Below are positions 47,434 through 57,726 of a stretch of 58,811 nt of DNA, piece after piece. The position numbers and the translations under genes are program-made. Positions within the stretch are counted from its first letter, which is position 1, and the number at the start of each line of letters is the position of its first letter. The notes under the pieces are model-generated. The model saw only the letters and a program-made list of their open reading frames with translations, had not been told where the DNA came from and did no database searches. The DNA is from Comamonadaceae bacterium 2PF (lineage in GTDB: Bacteria > Pseudomonadota > Gammaproteobacteria > Burkholderiales > Burkholderiaceae_C): the NCBI GenBank assembly GCA_005502875.1, contig SCMV01000023.1, positions 1-58,811 on the forward strand, written 5' to 3'.

Positions 47434-48636
47434 TCAGGAACGAGATGGCATCGCGGCCGACGCCGAAGACGCTGCGGCAGGCGGCACGGCCGGGCGCTCG
47501 CCCAAGCCGGGCTCGACGTAGCGCTTGACCTTCTGCCCAGGGTTGAGGACGTGCACGCCAGCGGTCACCACCTCCTGACCAGGCTTGAGTCCATCGGCCA
47601 CCAGGACCACGTTGCCAACGATGTCGCCGGTGACCACAGGCTGCGGCTTGACCGTCATGGACTGGCCGTCAAGCACCCAGACCACCGAGCGCCCTTCGCG
47701 CTGTGCCAGGGCATGCAAGGGCAGCTGGATGCCGCCCTTGATGCGCGTGGGGGTGCGCACGAGCACGGCAGCGGTCTGGCCCAGTTCGGCCTGGAGTTCG
47801 CCGATGTCCGCCTTGACCTGCAGGGTGCGGGTGAGGCTGTCGGTGGCGCCTGCCACCTCACGCACCTTGGCCGCAGCCCATTCCGTCGCGCCCCAACGGC
47901 GCACCTGGATGCCTGCGGGTTTGCCAATCAGGGCGCGCAAAGCCGGGCCCATGTCTTCGGGCACGGCAAACACAACGTCGCGGGGGCCGTCCTGGGCCAG
48001 CGTCAACACGGGCTGACCTGCAGCCACCACCTGCCCGGGCTCGACATCCACCGCGGTGATCACGCCCGCAGCACCCGCCGTCAGCGACGCGTAGCCCGCC
48101 TGATTGAGCTGGACTCCGGCCTGAGCGCGAGCTTGGCGAAGGCTGGCCTGCGCCGCGCGCTCGGCGGTGCTGTGGCGCTCGAGCTCGGCTTCGCTGATGA
48201 AACCTTGCGACCGCAGCTCTTTGAAGCGCGCCAGGTCAGCGCTGGCCTGCCCTGCCTGAGCCTCGGCTGCAGACAAGGCGGCTTTGGCAGCGTCGGCACC
48301 CAGCCGGAAGTCCTGCGGATCGACCTGGACCAACAGCTGGCCAGCCTTGACCCGCTGCCCCAACTCCACGGCACGCTGCGTCACCTTGCCCCCCACGCGC
48401 AAGGACAGGCGAGATTCGGTGCGGGCTCGGATGTCCGCAGAAAACTCACGCTGCAACGAAGCACCGCCATCGGTCAGCACCATGGTGCGCACGGCCCGAA
48501 CCGGGGCAACAGGCTCAACCTGCTTGCCACAGGCAGACAAGAGAGCAGCCGAAGCGACAAGGATCGCGACCAGTGGCGCCGCAGAAGGTGCAAAGTGAGA
48601 CACGGAGAGAGCAGGAGTTGCCAGGGGCCAGCGCAT
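47434..48636 (-). CDS. RND efflux membrane fusion lipoprotein
   Basis: A 400-residue periplasmic adaptor. A lipoprotein signal with lipobox LLSAC (Cys near residue 36) is followed by the HlyD/AcrA-type barrel-sandwich and coiled-coil hairpin (about 85-185) and a beta-barrel domain. The Ala/Pro-rich C-terminus ends PAAASSASAAMPSRS. It lies 45 bases upstream of the RND permease gene and forms one operon with it. Confidence 0.9.
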   Translation of the reverse strand: MRWPLATPALSVSHFAPSAAPLVAILVASAALLSACGKQVEPVAPVRAVRTMVLTDGGASLQREFSADIRARTESRLSLRVGGKVTQRAVELGQRVKAGQLLVQVDPQDFRLGADAAKAALSAAEAQAGQASADLARFKELRSQGFISEAELERHSTAERAAQASLRQARAQAGVQLNQAGYASLTAGAAGVITAVDVEPGQVVAAGQPVLTLAQDGPRDVVFAVPEDMGPALRALIGKPAGIQVRRWGATEWAAAKVREVAGATDSLTRTLQVKADIGELQAELGQTAAVLVRTPTRIKGGIQLPLHALAQREGRSVVWVLDGQSMTVKPQPVVTGDIVGNVVLVADGLKPGQEVVTAGVHVLNPGQKVKRYVEPGLGERPAVPPAAASSASAAMPSRS

Positions 48637-48719
48637 GGTGTGCAGGGATTCGGATGCAAGGAGGACAACCGCCGTCGCGGTCGGGTCGGATCACCCATGC
48701 CAACCTGGTGGCGCAGCAA

Positions 48720-48735
48720 CTGACCCGCGGGTCAG
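48720..48735. promoter_or_regulatory. Perfect 16-base palindromic operator of the RND operon
   Basis: CTGACCCGCGGGTCAG reads identically on both strands. It lies just downstream of the -10 of the RND promoter and would cover the start of transcription. The form is typical of TetR-family efflux repressors. No TetR gene is in the window, so the repressor must be encoded elsewhere. Confidence 0.8.
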
Positions 48736-48736
48736 T

Positions 48737-48766
48737 AATGTAAGCACGCGCGCGTGCCCATGTCAA
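48737..48766 (-). promoter_or_regulatory. Strong sigma-70 promoter of the RND operon
   Basis: A perfect -35 TTGACA (48761-48766) and a -10 TACATT (48737-48742) are 18 bases apart on the minus strand, with the palindromic operator directly downstream. Confidence 0.8.
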
Positions 48767-48844
48767 TTCAGCTGTTGAGACAATGGCGCTCTCGTTGCCC
48801 GCCCTTGTTGTTTGTTGCGGGCAAACCCGAACCGCCACACCGCC

Positions 48845-49714
48845 ATGTCCGAGACCCCTCATTCCTTGTCGCCAGATTTTCCTCGCCCTGGCAGCAGCCT
48901 GGCTCACGCGATGCGCCTGAGCCCTGCGGCGCACGCACCCGCCCTGCGCTGCTGGCTGAATTGGTGGCACGAAACGGCCCGCATCCCGCTGGACGTCCAG
49001 GACCCGGGCGTTGCCGAAACCAAGCTGCGCTGGTGGGCCAACGAGTTGCAGGCGACCGAACGAGGGGAACCCAACCACCCCCTGACGCGCCAGAGACACA
49101 GCCTGCGCCTGCCTGAGGGCGCCAGTTGGCCTGAAACCGCCGTTTGCCTCACCCAGATCGAAGGCCTGACACAGCTGGTGCACCAAAACCGCTGGATGGA
49201 CGAGGCCCACTTCGTGCGCCACGCACAGCAGACCACCGGGCTGGCCTGCGAAAGCGCTGCCCGCCTGCTGGGGGCAACGAGCGATGAGGCGCGCGCGGCC
49301 GCCCTGCTGCTCGGCACCGGCCTGCGCCTGAGCCACCGACTGGGGCGCCTGGGCCAGGACGCACGCGCAGGCTGGGTCATGGTGGGCATCGACTTGTTGC
49401 AGGCCCACGACGTCAAGGCACACCAACTGGTCAAGCCGGTTCCTGAGCAGGCCCCGCCAGGCTGGCCCCGGCTGCTGGCGGACCTCGCGCAGCGTGCTCG
49501 CACGCCGCTGCATGAATCCCTGGGTCAGATCAGAAGCCTGCCAAAAGATCAGTCCAAGGCCCTGCGACCGCTGGTGCTGCTGGCGCACCTGGCGCTCGCC
49601 CAAGTCGAGGTGGTGGCCAACGCGGGCGACGCCGTGCTGCATCAGCGCCTGCTGCTGACGCCCTGGCGCAAGGCCTGGATCGCTCAGCGCGTGGCCTGGG
49701 GCTGGATGCGCTGA
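48845..49714 (+). CDS. Squalene/phytoene synthase family protein
   Basis: A 289-residue protein of the trans-isoprenyl (squalene/phytoene) synthase fold. The segment KLRWWANEL, a family mark, lies near residues 60-68. The two Asp-rich motifs of true synthases (DxxxD) are weak: only isolated acidic residues are seen, and HDVKAH is not a clean match to the second. It may therefore be a non-enzymatic relative such as the NDUFAF6 type. The ATG at 48845 is preferred over the 11-codon extension. It is divergent from the RND operon. Confidence 0.75.
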   Translation: MSETPHSLSPDFPRPGSSLAHAMRLSPAAHAPALRCWLNWWHETARIPLDVQDPGVAETKLRWWANELQATERGEPNHPLTRQRHSLRLPEGASWPETAVCLTQIEGLTQLVHQNRWMDEAHFVRHAQQTTGLACESAARLLGATSDEARAAALLLGTGLRLSHRLGRLGQDARAGWVMVGIDLLQAHDVKAHQLVKPVPEQAPPGWPRLLADLAQRARTPLHESLGQIRSLPKDQSKALRPLVLLAHLALAQVEVVANAGDAVLHQRLLLTPWRKAWIAQRVAWGWMR

Positions 49715-49717
49715 ACC

Positions 49718-50875
49718 TCAGCGGCCGAAGGGTGCTGCCAGCGGCTCACCCACGAACAGGCTCTGACGGGGCCATGCCACGCTTTTCCAGTAAGCCTCCA
49801 TGGCCGAGGCTCCCTGGGCATAGAACAACAGCAACAGTTGTGGGTGAGGGAACTTCTGCAGGTGCGCGCAAGGCTCGCTCACCGTGCCGTGGCTGGCCGT
49901 GGCCCCCGCCTGTATCCAGGACATCAACGTCATCTGGCTGTTGGGCTTGTCGAGGACGCCGCCGAACGAGGTCAGGTGATCGGCCAAAGCACCAGGCAGG
50001 AAGTTGACGCTCTCGAGGCCGTCCACGTGCGTGCGTCCGGTCAGGTACATCAACACCCGATCGGCATGACGCAGGGTGTCGGTCTGGTCCAGGTGGACGT
50101 CGATGCCAAAAGCAGGCACGGGACCGGCCGGCGGAAACAGTTGACGGCGCACGCTTCGCAAGGCGTCGGACGTGCTCACGAAGTGCACGCTCGCAAGCGG
50201 CCCTCCCCGCTCGCCGAGCGTGCCGTCCGAAGCCACCCCGCGGTTGATGAGGGCCTTGGCCTGGGCCGCGTCGGGCGCTGCCAGCAACATGCTCAGGCGA
50301 ACGCCAAAGTCACGCATCGGGTGGGTGCTGGACGAACCGAAGTACCGCGATGGCTTGCTGGGCGCACAGGTTTTTTCACAAAGCGCCGGATCGAACCCCA
50401 GGGCCAGCGCTCCGGTGATGCTGTGGCACTCGACCGCGTGCGGCTGACGCCAAGCCAGGGCCAAGCCCTGGGTTCGCACGCCAAAAAAACCGTCGACCTG
50501 CCGCCGCAACGCCTGGAACTCCTGGCGATCGAGGGTGGGCCTGACAGGCAAGCGCAACCTCAGCACCTGGTTGGGAGAGATCTTGCGCGCGCGAATGTAG
50601 TGCTCGCCCACCTCGACAGAGTACGGGTCGTCCACGTTGATGACCACACCGAGGTCTTCCGCAGTGATCCGCCCCCACACACGCGGCACCCTGATCCATT
50701 GGCGGCCGACGGCGTTGACCCCGGCGCCCTCGTCGGCTGACTCGACCGCGCGAGATGCCGCTTGCGACGTGGCAGATTGAGCCCGCGCAGACGTTGACGC
50801 GACCGAGCACAACAGGGCCAGGAAAACGGACGCCAACATGGCGGCGCGGGGCAATGGAGAACCAAACCTGTGCAT
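49718..50875 (-). CDS. TIGR03790 family secreted protein
   Basis: A 385-residue protein with an N-terminal signal peptide (about residues 1-32, ending STSARA). The segments VVINVDDPYSVEVGEHYIRARKI and LSMLLAAPD fit the TIGR03790 family of exported proteins of unknown function. Cys pairs in the middle (FDPALCEKTCAP) may form a disulfide. The start is ATG 50875; a GTG at 50923 would add 16 residues. The gene converges with the phytoene-synthase-like gene and diverges from an IclR regulator. Confidence 0.78.
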   Translation of the reverse strand: MHRFGSPLPRAAMLASVFLALLCSVASTSARAQSATSQAASRAVESADEGAGVNAVGRQWIRVPRVWGRITAEDLGVVINVDDPYSVEVGEHYIRARKISPNQVLRLRLPVRPTLDRQEFQALRRQVDGFFGVRTQGLALAWRQPHAVECHSITGALALGFDPALCEKTCAPSKPSRYFGSSSTHPMRDFGVRLSMLLAAPDAAQAKALINRGVASDGTLGERGGPLASVHFVSTSDALRSVRRQLFPPAGPVPAFGIDVHLDQTDTLRHADRVLMYLTGRTHVDGLESVNFLPGALADHLTSFGGVLDKPNSQMTLMSWIQAGATASHGTVSEPCAHLQKFPHPQLLLLFYAQGASAMEAYWKSVAWPRQSLFVGEPLAAPFGR

Positions 50876-50998
50876 GGCCGTATCAGATGCCAAAAAAGGC
50901 ACAAGGGAAAAGTGGAACTGCACTCAAGGAACCGCCAGTTTCGCCGATTGATGCTTCATCCCACGTCCCAAAAGGCCATTGCGCCGAAGGAAAACCCG

Positions 50999-51754
50999 AT
51001 GAGCGATTCCAGACCAGACGGCACGTCCATCCAGGTGCTGGGCAGGATGTTCTCCCTGCTCGACACCCTGGCCCACGGCAACGAGGCCATGTCGTTGAAG
51101 TCCATCAGCGAACAGACCGGCCTGCACCCCTCGACCGCCCACCGCATCCTCAACGACCTGGCCTCAGGCGGCCTGGTCGAGCGCTCAGGCCCCGGCGCCT
51201 ACCGGCTGGGCATCCGCCTGCTGGCCTTGGGCAACCTGGTCAAAGCCAGGCTGGACGTGCGTGACCTCGCGGTTCGCCCGATGCAGGAACTCCATCGCTT
51301 CACCGGTCAATCGGTGTCGCTGTTCGTGCGCCACGATGACGAAGCGCTGTGCGTGGAGCGCACGGTGTCAGAGCGCAGCGGCGTGCAGGTGACGCGGGTC
51401 ATGGGCTTGCGCTTGCCGATCACGGGGTGCGCCGCCGGCAAGGTCCTGCTGATCAATGAATCGGGCCTGGTGCTGGGCGCGCTGAGTCAGGCCACTGGCG
51501 TGCGCGCCGAAAGCCTGCAGGCAGAGCTCACGCAGATCAGGCAAGCAGGCATGGCCAGCGATGTGGAGCCTGGGGAGCCGGGCTCTCAAACGGTGGTCGC
51601 GCCCATCCACGATGACCTGGGCGGTGTCGCCGCCAGCCTGGCGCTGAACATCGGTCATTCTCGCGGGCTGCCTGCGGAGTGGCAGGAGGCGCTCAAGGGC
51701 TGCGCCCACCGCATTTCGCTGGCCCTGGGCTGGCAGGACCCGTCGGCGGCATGA
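50999..51754 (+). CDS. IclR-family transcriptional regulator
   Basis: A 251-residue regulator with a winged helix-turn-helix (about residues 10-70, SLKSISEQTGLHPSTAHRIL) and a GAF-like effector domain. The ATG at 50999 follows GAAGGA by about 8 bases; the frame extends 43 codons upstream but lacks a better site. It is divergent from the TIGR03790 gene, which may be its target. The effector is unknown. Confidence 0.9.
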   Translation: MSDSRPDGTSIQVLGRMFSLLDTLAHGNEAMSLKSISEQTGLHPSTAHRILNDLASGGLVERSGPGAYRLGIRLLALGNLVKARLDVRDLAVRPMQELHRFTGQSVSLFVRHDDEALCVERTVSERSGVQVTRVMGLRLPITGCAAGKVLLINESGLVLGALSQATGVRAESLQAELTQIRQAGMASDVEPGEPGSQTVVAPIHDDLGGVAASLALNIGHSRGLPAEWQEALKGCAHRISLALGWQDPSAA

Positions 51755-51782
51755 ACCGGCGGGTGACCCGCGCACCAAAAGT

Positions 51783-51806
51783 AAACGGGCCCCTCGGGGC
51801 CCGTTT
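51783..51806. terminator. Bidirectional terminator between iclR and the PBP gene
   Basis: A perfect 11-base stem AAACGGGCCCC / GGGGCCCGTTT with a 2-base loop, between convergent genes. The short T-run makes it moderately strong. Confidence 0.75.
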
Positions 51807-51847
51807 CACAGGTGGGACGGCCGGGCTTCGCCCGGTCAAGGCCTCCG

Positions 51848-53122
51848 TCAGGAAGTGACCTTGGCCGAAGCATGGGTGCTCAAAGCACCCTTTTGCGCTG
51901 CGTTCTCGATCCAGCGGCGCACGCGCTCGGCATCGGCCTGACGAGAGTACTTGCCTGCCGAATCCAGGAACACCATGATGAACTTGCGGCCGGCCATGCT
52001 CGCTTGCATGACCAGGCAGCGCCCGGCCTCGACGATGTAGCCGGTCTTTTGCAGACCGATGTCCCAGGAGGGGCTGCGCACCAGGCTGTTGGTGTTGCGG
52101 AACTGGAGTTGGCGATTGCCCAGGCGCACGGCGTGCTCCGGCGAAACCGACAGCTCTCGGATCAGGGGCTGCTGATAAGCGGCCTTGACCAGCATGGCCA
52201 GGTCTCGCGCGGTGGCCTGGTTGCCACTGTTCAAACCCGTCGGGTCGACATAGCGGGTGTCGTGCATGCCCAGCAGGCGGGCCTTGGCGTTCATCGCGCT
52301 GACGAACGCCGGCATCCCGCCAGGGTAGGTTCTGCCCAGCGCGTGGGCGGCACGGTTCTCGGACGACATCAGCGCCAGGTGCAGGAGCTCGCCCCGGCTG
52401 AGGCTGGAGCCCACCGCCAAACGGGAGCTGCTGTTCTTCTCGGTGTCAACGTCGTCGTTGGTGATGGTGATCGAGTCGTCCAGGGGCAAGTGGGCCTCGA
52501 CAACGACCATGGCGGTCATGAGCTTGGTCAGGGACGCGATGGGCAGCACCGCTTCGGGGTTCTTCGACAGCATGACCTCGTTGGTGTCCTGGTCCATGAC
52601 CAGGGCCACGCTGGACTTGAGCTCCAGCGGGTCTTGCGTCTGGTGCAAGCCGTACAGCTGACCGAAGGAAGCGCCCTTGGCCCCGGAGGCCGCCACCAGG
52701 CTGGCCGTGGGACGCGACAAGGCGTTGGGCGAGCTCACGGCGATTCGAGAGAAAGCGGGAACGTCTTGGGTGCGAGAGGGGGCAGCGGCTTGAAGGCGTG
52801 CTGCGGAGGCCGTGCGCTTGCCGGATGCGCGCGCGGCTGCTGTACGGGACTCAGCGCCTCGAGACGCCTTGCGTTGGCGGGTCTGCGCAGCAGCGGAGCG
52901 GCCGCTGGCCTGCTTGCGAGAGGCCACCTTGGTGCTTTTGGAAACCTTGGCCGCCTTGGCGACCTTGGCGACCTTGGCGGGCTTGACCTTCTTGCTGGCC
53001 TGGGCCTTGGCTTCGCGCGGGGTCGACTTGGCCTCGGCCACCTGGGGCTGAGAAAAGCCTGCCACAAAGGCCATCAGTGCCATCAACAACCAGCGGGTTG
53101 CCTTCAATTTCCTGTCCACCAC
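51848..53122 (-). CDS. pbpG: D-alanyl-D-alanine endopeptidase (PBP7/PbpG-like)
   Basis: A 424-residue periplasmic serine peptidase of the S11 family that cuts peptidoglycan cross-links. A signal peptide (about residues 8-32, ending QVAEA) is followed by a roughly 90-residue Lys/Ala/Ser-rich low-complexity linker (KPAKVAKVAKAAK). The catalytic domain has SLTK (Ser-x-x-Lys), SSEN (Ser-x-Asn) and KTG. I prefer the GTG at 53122, about 8 bases after AAAGGG, over ATG 53191. The basic linker is longer than usual for this family and may bind the cell wall. Confidence 0.88.
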   Translation of the reverse strand: MVDRKLKATRWLLMALMAFVAGFSQPQVAEAKSTPREAKAQASKKVKPAKVAKVAKAAKVSKSTKVASRKQASGRSAAAQTRQRKASRGAESRTAAARASGKRTASAARLQAAAPSRTQDVPAFSRIAVSSPNALSRPTASLVAASGAKGASFGQLYGLHQTQDPLELKSSVALVMDQDTNEVMLSKNPEAVLPIASLTKLMTAMVVVEAHLPLDDSITITNDDVDTEKNSSSRLAVGSSLSRGELLHLALMSSENRAAHALGRTYPGGMPAFVSAMNAKARLLGMHDTRYVDPTGLNSGNQATARDLAMLVKAAYQQPLIRELSVSPEHAVRLGNRQLQFRNTNSLVRSPSWDIGLQKTGYIVEAGRCLVMQASMAGRKFIMVFLDSAGKYSRQADAERVRRWIENAAQKGALSTHASAKVTS

Positions 53123-53234
53123 GTTACAGCCCTTTCGTCCACACCGGGAGTGTAATGAAAATGACGCGTAAATCAAGGACTTACGCGTCACTCATCAAGC
53201 GGCCTGGAGCATCAGGCCATCGGCGCCAGGGTTT

Positions 53235-54776
53235 TCACCCCTGAGCGGCCACCCGATCGGCCTTGCTGTGCAGCTTGTTGAGGGCTGCCAGGTAGGCTTT
53301 GGCGGACGCCACGACGATGTCCGGGTCGGCTCCGACCCCGTTGACGACGCGACCGCCATGCTGCAGACGGACTGTCACCTCACCTTGGGATTCTGTGCTC
53401 CCAGACGTGATGGCATTGACGGAGTACAGGAGGATTTCCGCGCCACTTTTCACGACAGCTTCGATGGCCTTGACGCTGGCGTCGACCGGGCCATTGCCAT
53501 CGGACTCGCTGCGGTGCTCCTCGCCACCGGCGGCGAACACCACCTTGGCGTGCGGGCGCTCGCCCATCTCGGACTGCTGCGACAGAGCGACCAGGCGGTA
53601 GTGCTCCTGCTCGCTGGTGACGCTTTCGTCGCCAACCAGGGCGATGATGTCCTCGTCGAAGATCTCGCTCTTGCGGTCGGCCAGCTCCTTGAACTTGGCG
53701 AAGGCGGCGTTGATCTCGGCCTCGGAATCCAGCTCGATGCCCAGCTCCTGCAGGCGCTGCTTGAAGGCGTTGCGGCCCGAGAGCTTGCCCAGCACGATCT
53801 TGTTGGCCGACAGGCCGACGTCCTCGGCGCGCATGATCTCGTAGGTGTCGCGGGCCTTGAGCACGCCGTCCTGGTGGATGCCTGAGGCGTGTGCGAAGGC
53901 GTTGGCGCCCACCACGGCCTTGTTGGGCTGCACGACAAAACCGGTGGTCTGGGACACCAGGCGCGAGGCCGGCATGATCTGGCGGGTGTCGACGCCCACG
54001 TCCAGGCCAAAGTAATCGCGGCGGGTCTTGATCGCCATGACGATTTCTTCCATGGCGCAGTTGCCGGCGCGCTCACCCAGGCCGTTGATGGTGCATTCGA
54101 CCTGGCGGGCTCCGCCAATCTTCACACCGGCCAGCGAGTTGGCCACGGCCATGCCCAGGTCGTTGTGGCAGTGCACCGACCAGATGGCCTTGTCGGAGTT
54201 GGGCACCTTCTCGCGCAGCTCGCGCATGAAGTTGCCGTACAGCTCGGGGATGGCGTAGCCCACCGTGTCGGGGATGTTGATGGTGGTCGCGCCTTCGGCG
54301 ATCACGGCCTCGCAAACGCGGGCCAGGAAGTCGATCTCGGAGCGGTAGCCGTCTTCGGCGGAGAACTCGACGTCGGACGTCAGGTTGCGGGCAAAGCGCA
54401 CCGAGTTGCGCGCTTGTTCCAGCACCTGCTCCGGCGACATCCGCAGCTTCTTTTCCATGTGCAGCGGGCTGGTGGCGATGAAGGTGTGGATGCGCCAGGC
54501 GTTGGCGCCCTTGAGGGCTTCGGCCGCACGGGCGATGTCGCGGTCGTTGGCGCGGGCCAGCGAGCAGACGACGGAGTCCTTGATGACATCGGCAATCGCC
54601 TTGATGGCTTCGAAGTCACCGTTGGAGGAAGCGGCGAAGCCCGCCTCCATCACGTCCACCTTCATGCGCTCGAGCTGGCGTGCGATGCGCAACTTCTCGT
54701 CGCGGGTCATGGAGGCGCCGGGCGACTGTTCGCCATCGCGCAAGGTGGTGTCGAAAATGATGAGCTTGTCGGTCAT
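53235..54776 (-). CDS. leuA: 2-isopropylmalate synthase
   Basis: A 513-residue enzyme that condenses acetyl-CoA and 2-ketoisovalerate, the first step of leucine synthesis. The N-terminal TIM barrel shows [13 protein letters not shown] and the metal-binding VHCHNDLG, and the C-terminal 120 residues are the leucine-sensing regulatory domain. The ATG at 54776 follows GAGGAG. It lies 81 bases after pssA on the same strand. Confidence 0.96.
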   Translation of the reverse strand: MTDKLIIFDTTLRDGEQSPGASMTRDEKLRIARQLERMKVDVMEAGFAASSNGDFEAIKAIADVIKDSVVCSLARANDRDIARAAEALKGANAWRIHTFIATSPLHMEKKLRMSPEQVLEQARNSVRFARNLTSDVEFSAEDGYRSEIDFLARVCEAVIAEGATTINIPDTVGYAIPELYGNFMRELREKVPNSDKAIWSVHCHNDLGMAVANSLAGVKIGGARQVECTINGLGERAGNCAMEEIVMAIKTRRDYFGLDVGVDTRQIMPASRLVSQTTGFVVQPNKAVVGANAFAHASGIHQDGVLKARDTYEIMRAEDVGLSANKIVLGKLSGRNAFKQRLQELGIELDSEAEINAAFAKFKELADRKSEIFDEDIIALVGDESVTSEQEHYRLVALSQQSEMGERPHAKVVFAAGGEEHRSESDGNGPVDASVKAIEAVVKSGAEILLYSVNAITSGSTESQGEVTVRLQHGGRVVNGVGADPDIVVASAKAYLAALNKLHSKADRVAAQG

Positions 54777-54857
54777 GGGGGTCTCCTCGCCCGGTGGCGG
54801 GCAAGCAGGGGCGCGGGTCCGCACCCCGAGTCAATCAGCGTCTGTCAGCTTAGCGCC

Positions 54858-55703
54858 TCAGCGGTGCAAGCCAGCTTCCTCGGGCTCGTCCGTGGAGGTG
54901 GAAATCACGCTCACGCGCTTGCCCTGGCTGAGCTTCCACGCGTACACACCGTAGCCGGACAGGCCATACACCACGAACACGCCGAACAGCACGATCGGCG
55001 GGTGGATGGTGATGACGGCGATGCCCAGCGCGATCGCGACGATCACGATGAAGGGCACGGTCTTGCGGAAGTTGACGTCCTTGAAGCTGTAGAACGGGAT
55101 GTTGGTGACCATGGTCAGCCCGGCGTACAGCGTGAAGGCAAATGCCAGCCAGGTCAGCCAGATGGCGTCCTGCGGCACGTAGCCGGCATCGGTCACGACC
55201 CAGATCAGGCCGACAACGAGGGCCGCAGCAGCCGGGCTGGGCAGGCCCTGGAAGAAGCGCTTGTCCACCACCGCGATGTTGGTGTTGAAGCGCGCCAGGC
55301 GCAACGCGGCGCACGAGCAATACACGAAGGCGGCGATCCAGCCCCACTTGCCCATGCCCTTGAGCGCCCACTCGTAAACGATCAAGGCCGGCGCGGCGCC
55401 GAAAGACACCATGTCAGAGAGGCTGTCCATCTGCTCGCCAAAGGCACTCTGCGTGTTGGTCATGCGCGCGACGCGGCCGTCCAGGCTGTCGAGCACCATG
55501 GCGCAAAAAATGCCGACGGCCGCCTGGTCGAATCGGTCGTTCATGGCCATGACGATGGCGTAGAACCCGCCGAACAAGGCGGCCAGGGTGAACAAGTTGG
55601 GCAGGATGTAGATGCCCTTGCGACGCGGGCGGGGCGCCTCGGAGGAGGTCTCTGCGACGTCAACGGTCTCGTCGGCGCCCGATTGCGGATCAGGAAGGTT
55701 CAT
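54858..55703 (-). CDS. pssA: CDP-diacylglycerol-serine O-phosphatidyltransferase
   Basis: A 281-residue membrane enzyme that makes phosphatidylserine from CDP-diacylglycerol and serine. The CDP-alcohol phosphotransferase motif D-x2-DG-x2-AR-x8-G-x3-D-x3-D is visible (DSLDGRVAR...GEQMDSLSD, near residues 72-97). It has about eight membrane helices. Its ATG overlaps the psd stop by 4 bases, so it is cotranslated with the decarboxylase that uses its product. Confidence 0.95.
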   Translation of the reverse strand: MNLPDPQSGADETVDVAETSSEAPRPRRKGIYILPNLFTLAALFGGFYAIVMAMNDRFDQAAVGIFCAMVLDSLDGRVARMTNTQSAFGEQMDSLSDMVSFGAAPALIVYEWALKGMGKWGWIAAFVYCSCAALRLARFNTNIAVVDKRFFQGLPSPAAAALVVGLIWVVTDAGYVPQDAIWLTWLAFAFTLYAGLTMVTNIPFYSFKDVNFRKTVPFIVIVAIALGIAVITIHPPIVLFGVFVVYGLSGYGVYAWKLSQGKRVSVISTSTDEPEEAGLHR

Positions 55704-56347
55704 GCGGTCACCAGGGTCGCCAGGACGGTGGTGGTGGCAGACACGCGCTCGCCGGGGGCGACCTTGGGCACGGCGTGAGGCGGCAGGTAGATGTCAACGC
55801 GCGAGCCAAAGCGGATGAGGCCGTAGCGCTGACCACGGGTGAGCGTGTCGCCGGGCTTGACGTGGCAGAGGATGCGGCGAGCGATCAGGCCGGCCACCTG
55901 AACCAGGGTAACCAACTGGCCATTGGACTCGATCACCACGGCATTGCGCTCATTGCGTGGCGAAGCGGTGTCCAGGTCGGTGTTGATGGCCGCGCCAGGG
56001 AAGTACTTGACGTCACGGATCACGCCATCGACGCTGGCGCGGTTGGCGTGGGTGTCGAACACGTTCATGAACACGCTGATGCGCAGGGCCTCGCGGTCGG
56101 CGTAGGGGTCCCGGGCCTTTTCGATGCGCACGACGCGTCCGTCAGCGGGGCACAGCACGGCACCCGCCTGGCTCGGCACGGGACGTGGGGCGTCGCGCTG
56201 GCTGAGCAGCACCCAAAAGGCAGACAAGGCAAGTGCCAGCAGGCCCCATGCGTCGCCGACCAGGAAGGCCAGGAGCACGGTCGCCAGCAGCAGGCCCAAA
56301 GTGAGTGGGCGATGGGTCCGGGAGAACAACTGCAGGATGGACATCAT
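55700..56347 (-). CDS. psd: Phosphatidylserine decarboxylase, short type
   Basis: A 215-residue decarboxylase of the short (PSD-A) type. One membrane region at the N-terminus (about residues 15-48) is followed by CPADGRVVR and [11 protein letters not shown] and the self-cleavage site [10 protein letters not shown], where Gly-Ser replaces the long type's LGST. It overlaps the mscS stop and the pssA start by 4 bases each. A second, long-type psd is at 1915-2763, so this genome has two decarboxylases of different subfamilies. Confidence 0.93.
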   Translation of the reverse strand: MMSILQLFSRTHRPLTLGLLLATVLLAFLVGDAWGLLALALSAFWVLLSQRDAPRPVPSQAGAVLCPADGRVVRIEKARDPYADREALRISVFMNVFDTHANRASVDGVIRDVKYFPGAAINTDLDTASPRNERNAVVIESNGQLVTLVQVAGLIARRILCHVKPGDTLTRGQRYGLIRFGSRVDIYLPPHAVPKVAPGERVSATTTVLATLVTA

Positions 56348-57711
56348 GGTGCGGGCGAGGATACCACCCCAGCCGTCGCGGGCGCAGGGGACAGGGCCGC
56401 TCGGCGCAGCACGCGCTGCGGGAACGGGATTTCAACGCCAAGCCGGTCAAGCTCAGCCAAAAGCGCCAGGTTGACGGCCGAGCGCACGCCCATCTGCCCA
56501 ATTTCCGGGTCCATGATCCAGAAGGACACGGTCAACTCCAGGCCATCGGCGGCGAACTGGGTCAACAAAACAGCAGGCGCGGGGTCCTGGACCACGCGGG
56601 GCACCTGCGACACAGCGGCCTGCAGGCAGGGCATCACGGCCTGCAAGTCGGTGCCGTAGGCCACCTGAACCACCGTCGTGACCGACACGCGCCGGTCGGC
56701 CAGCGAAGCGTTCTCGACACGCTGCGTGATGAGGACCTCATTGGGCACGATCGATTCGCGGCCATTCGTGGCCCGGATGACCGTGAATCGGGTGTTGATG
56801 TCGGTGATGACGCCCTCGAAGTTGTCCACGCGCACCAGGTCCCCGATGCGCAGGCTGCGCTCGGCCAGGATGACGAAACCACTGACGTAGTTCGCCGCCA
56901 GCTTCTGCAGGCCCATGCCCACCCCCACGCCCAGGGCGCCGCCGAACACCGACAACGCCGTCAGGTCGATGCCCACGGCCGACAGCGCCAGCATCAGCCC
57001 CGCCACCAGCAGCAGCGCACGCAGGATGTTGGCCGCCATCTTGCGCAGCGAGAGGTTGTCGGTGGCCCCTTTCAGCAGCCTCGCTTCGAGGGCAGAAGAC
57101 AGCGACAGCGACAGGATCATCACCAGCACCGCGCTCAGGGAGCCCTCGATCAGGTTGCGCAAGCTGACGCGACTCGATCCGATCTTCCAGGTGATCTCGT
57201 CGAGCTCGACCAGGATGATCGGCAACAAACCGGTGATCCAGAGCACCGTGGCCAGCCAGGCGCCCCAGGACACCGTGCGCTCGACCACGCGCAGCGCGCT
57301 GGATGCGGGAAAGGCAGCCCCCAACACCTTGACCGTCAGGCGAATGACCGCCAGGGACGAGAGCACGGGGATGGCGACGCGAAACACCGCCAGCGGGATC
57401 GCCTCCTGCAGCACGCGGCGGGCGATCAGGGCAAGCAACAGCGCCAGCACCGGAAACAAGATGCCGTCGATGACGTGGTGGCCGAACCAGATGGAACTCG
57501 GGTCGGGCTGTTTGCCTCGCAGAAAACGGATGAGCAGCCAGGCAAGGCCCAGGCACCCCATCACCACGCCCAACTCGATCAGCGCTGTCGGTTGCTGAAG
57601 CATGGACAGCAGCTGCTCCAGCTCGGCAGCGGTCAGGGGGCGGGTGTGGGCGCCGGCGAAATCAGCCGCCGACGGAGCCGACGATGCGGCAAAAGAGACA
57701 AGAGAGGTCAC
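56344..57711 (-). CDS. MscS-family mechanosensitive channel
   Basis: A 455-residue membrane protein. Several N-terminal helices precede the MscS core: pore helix ([23 protein letters not shown], near residues 255-277), beta domain ([25 protein letters not shown]) and a C-terminal alpha/beta domain. The start is GTG 57711; no strong ribosome site is seen. It is 15 bases after the deacetylase gene and overlaps psd. Confidence 0.9.
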   Translation of the reverse strand: MTSLVSFAASSAPSAADFAGAHTRPLTAAELEQLLSMLQQPTALIELGVVMGCLGLAWLLIRFLRGKQPDPSSIWFGHHVIDGILFPVLALLLALIARRVLQEAIPLAVFRVAIPVLSSLAVIRLTVKVLGAAFPASSALRVVERTVSWGAWLATVLWITGLLPIILVELDEITWKIGSSRVSLRNLIEGSLSAVLVMILSLSLSSALEARLLKGATDNLSLRKMAANILRALLLVAGLMLALSAVGIDLTALSVFGGALGVGVGMGLQKLAANYVSGFVILAERSLRIGDLVRVDNFEGVITDINTRFTVIRATNGRESIVPNEVLITQRVENASLADRRVSVTTVVQVAYGTDLQAVMPCLQAAVSQVPRVVQDPAPAVLLTQFAADGLELTVSFWIMDPEIGQMGVRSAVNLALLAELDRLGVEIPFPQRVLRRAALSPAPATAGVVSSPAP

Positions 57712-57726
57712 GGGCAGAAAAAGGGG

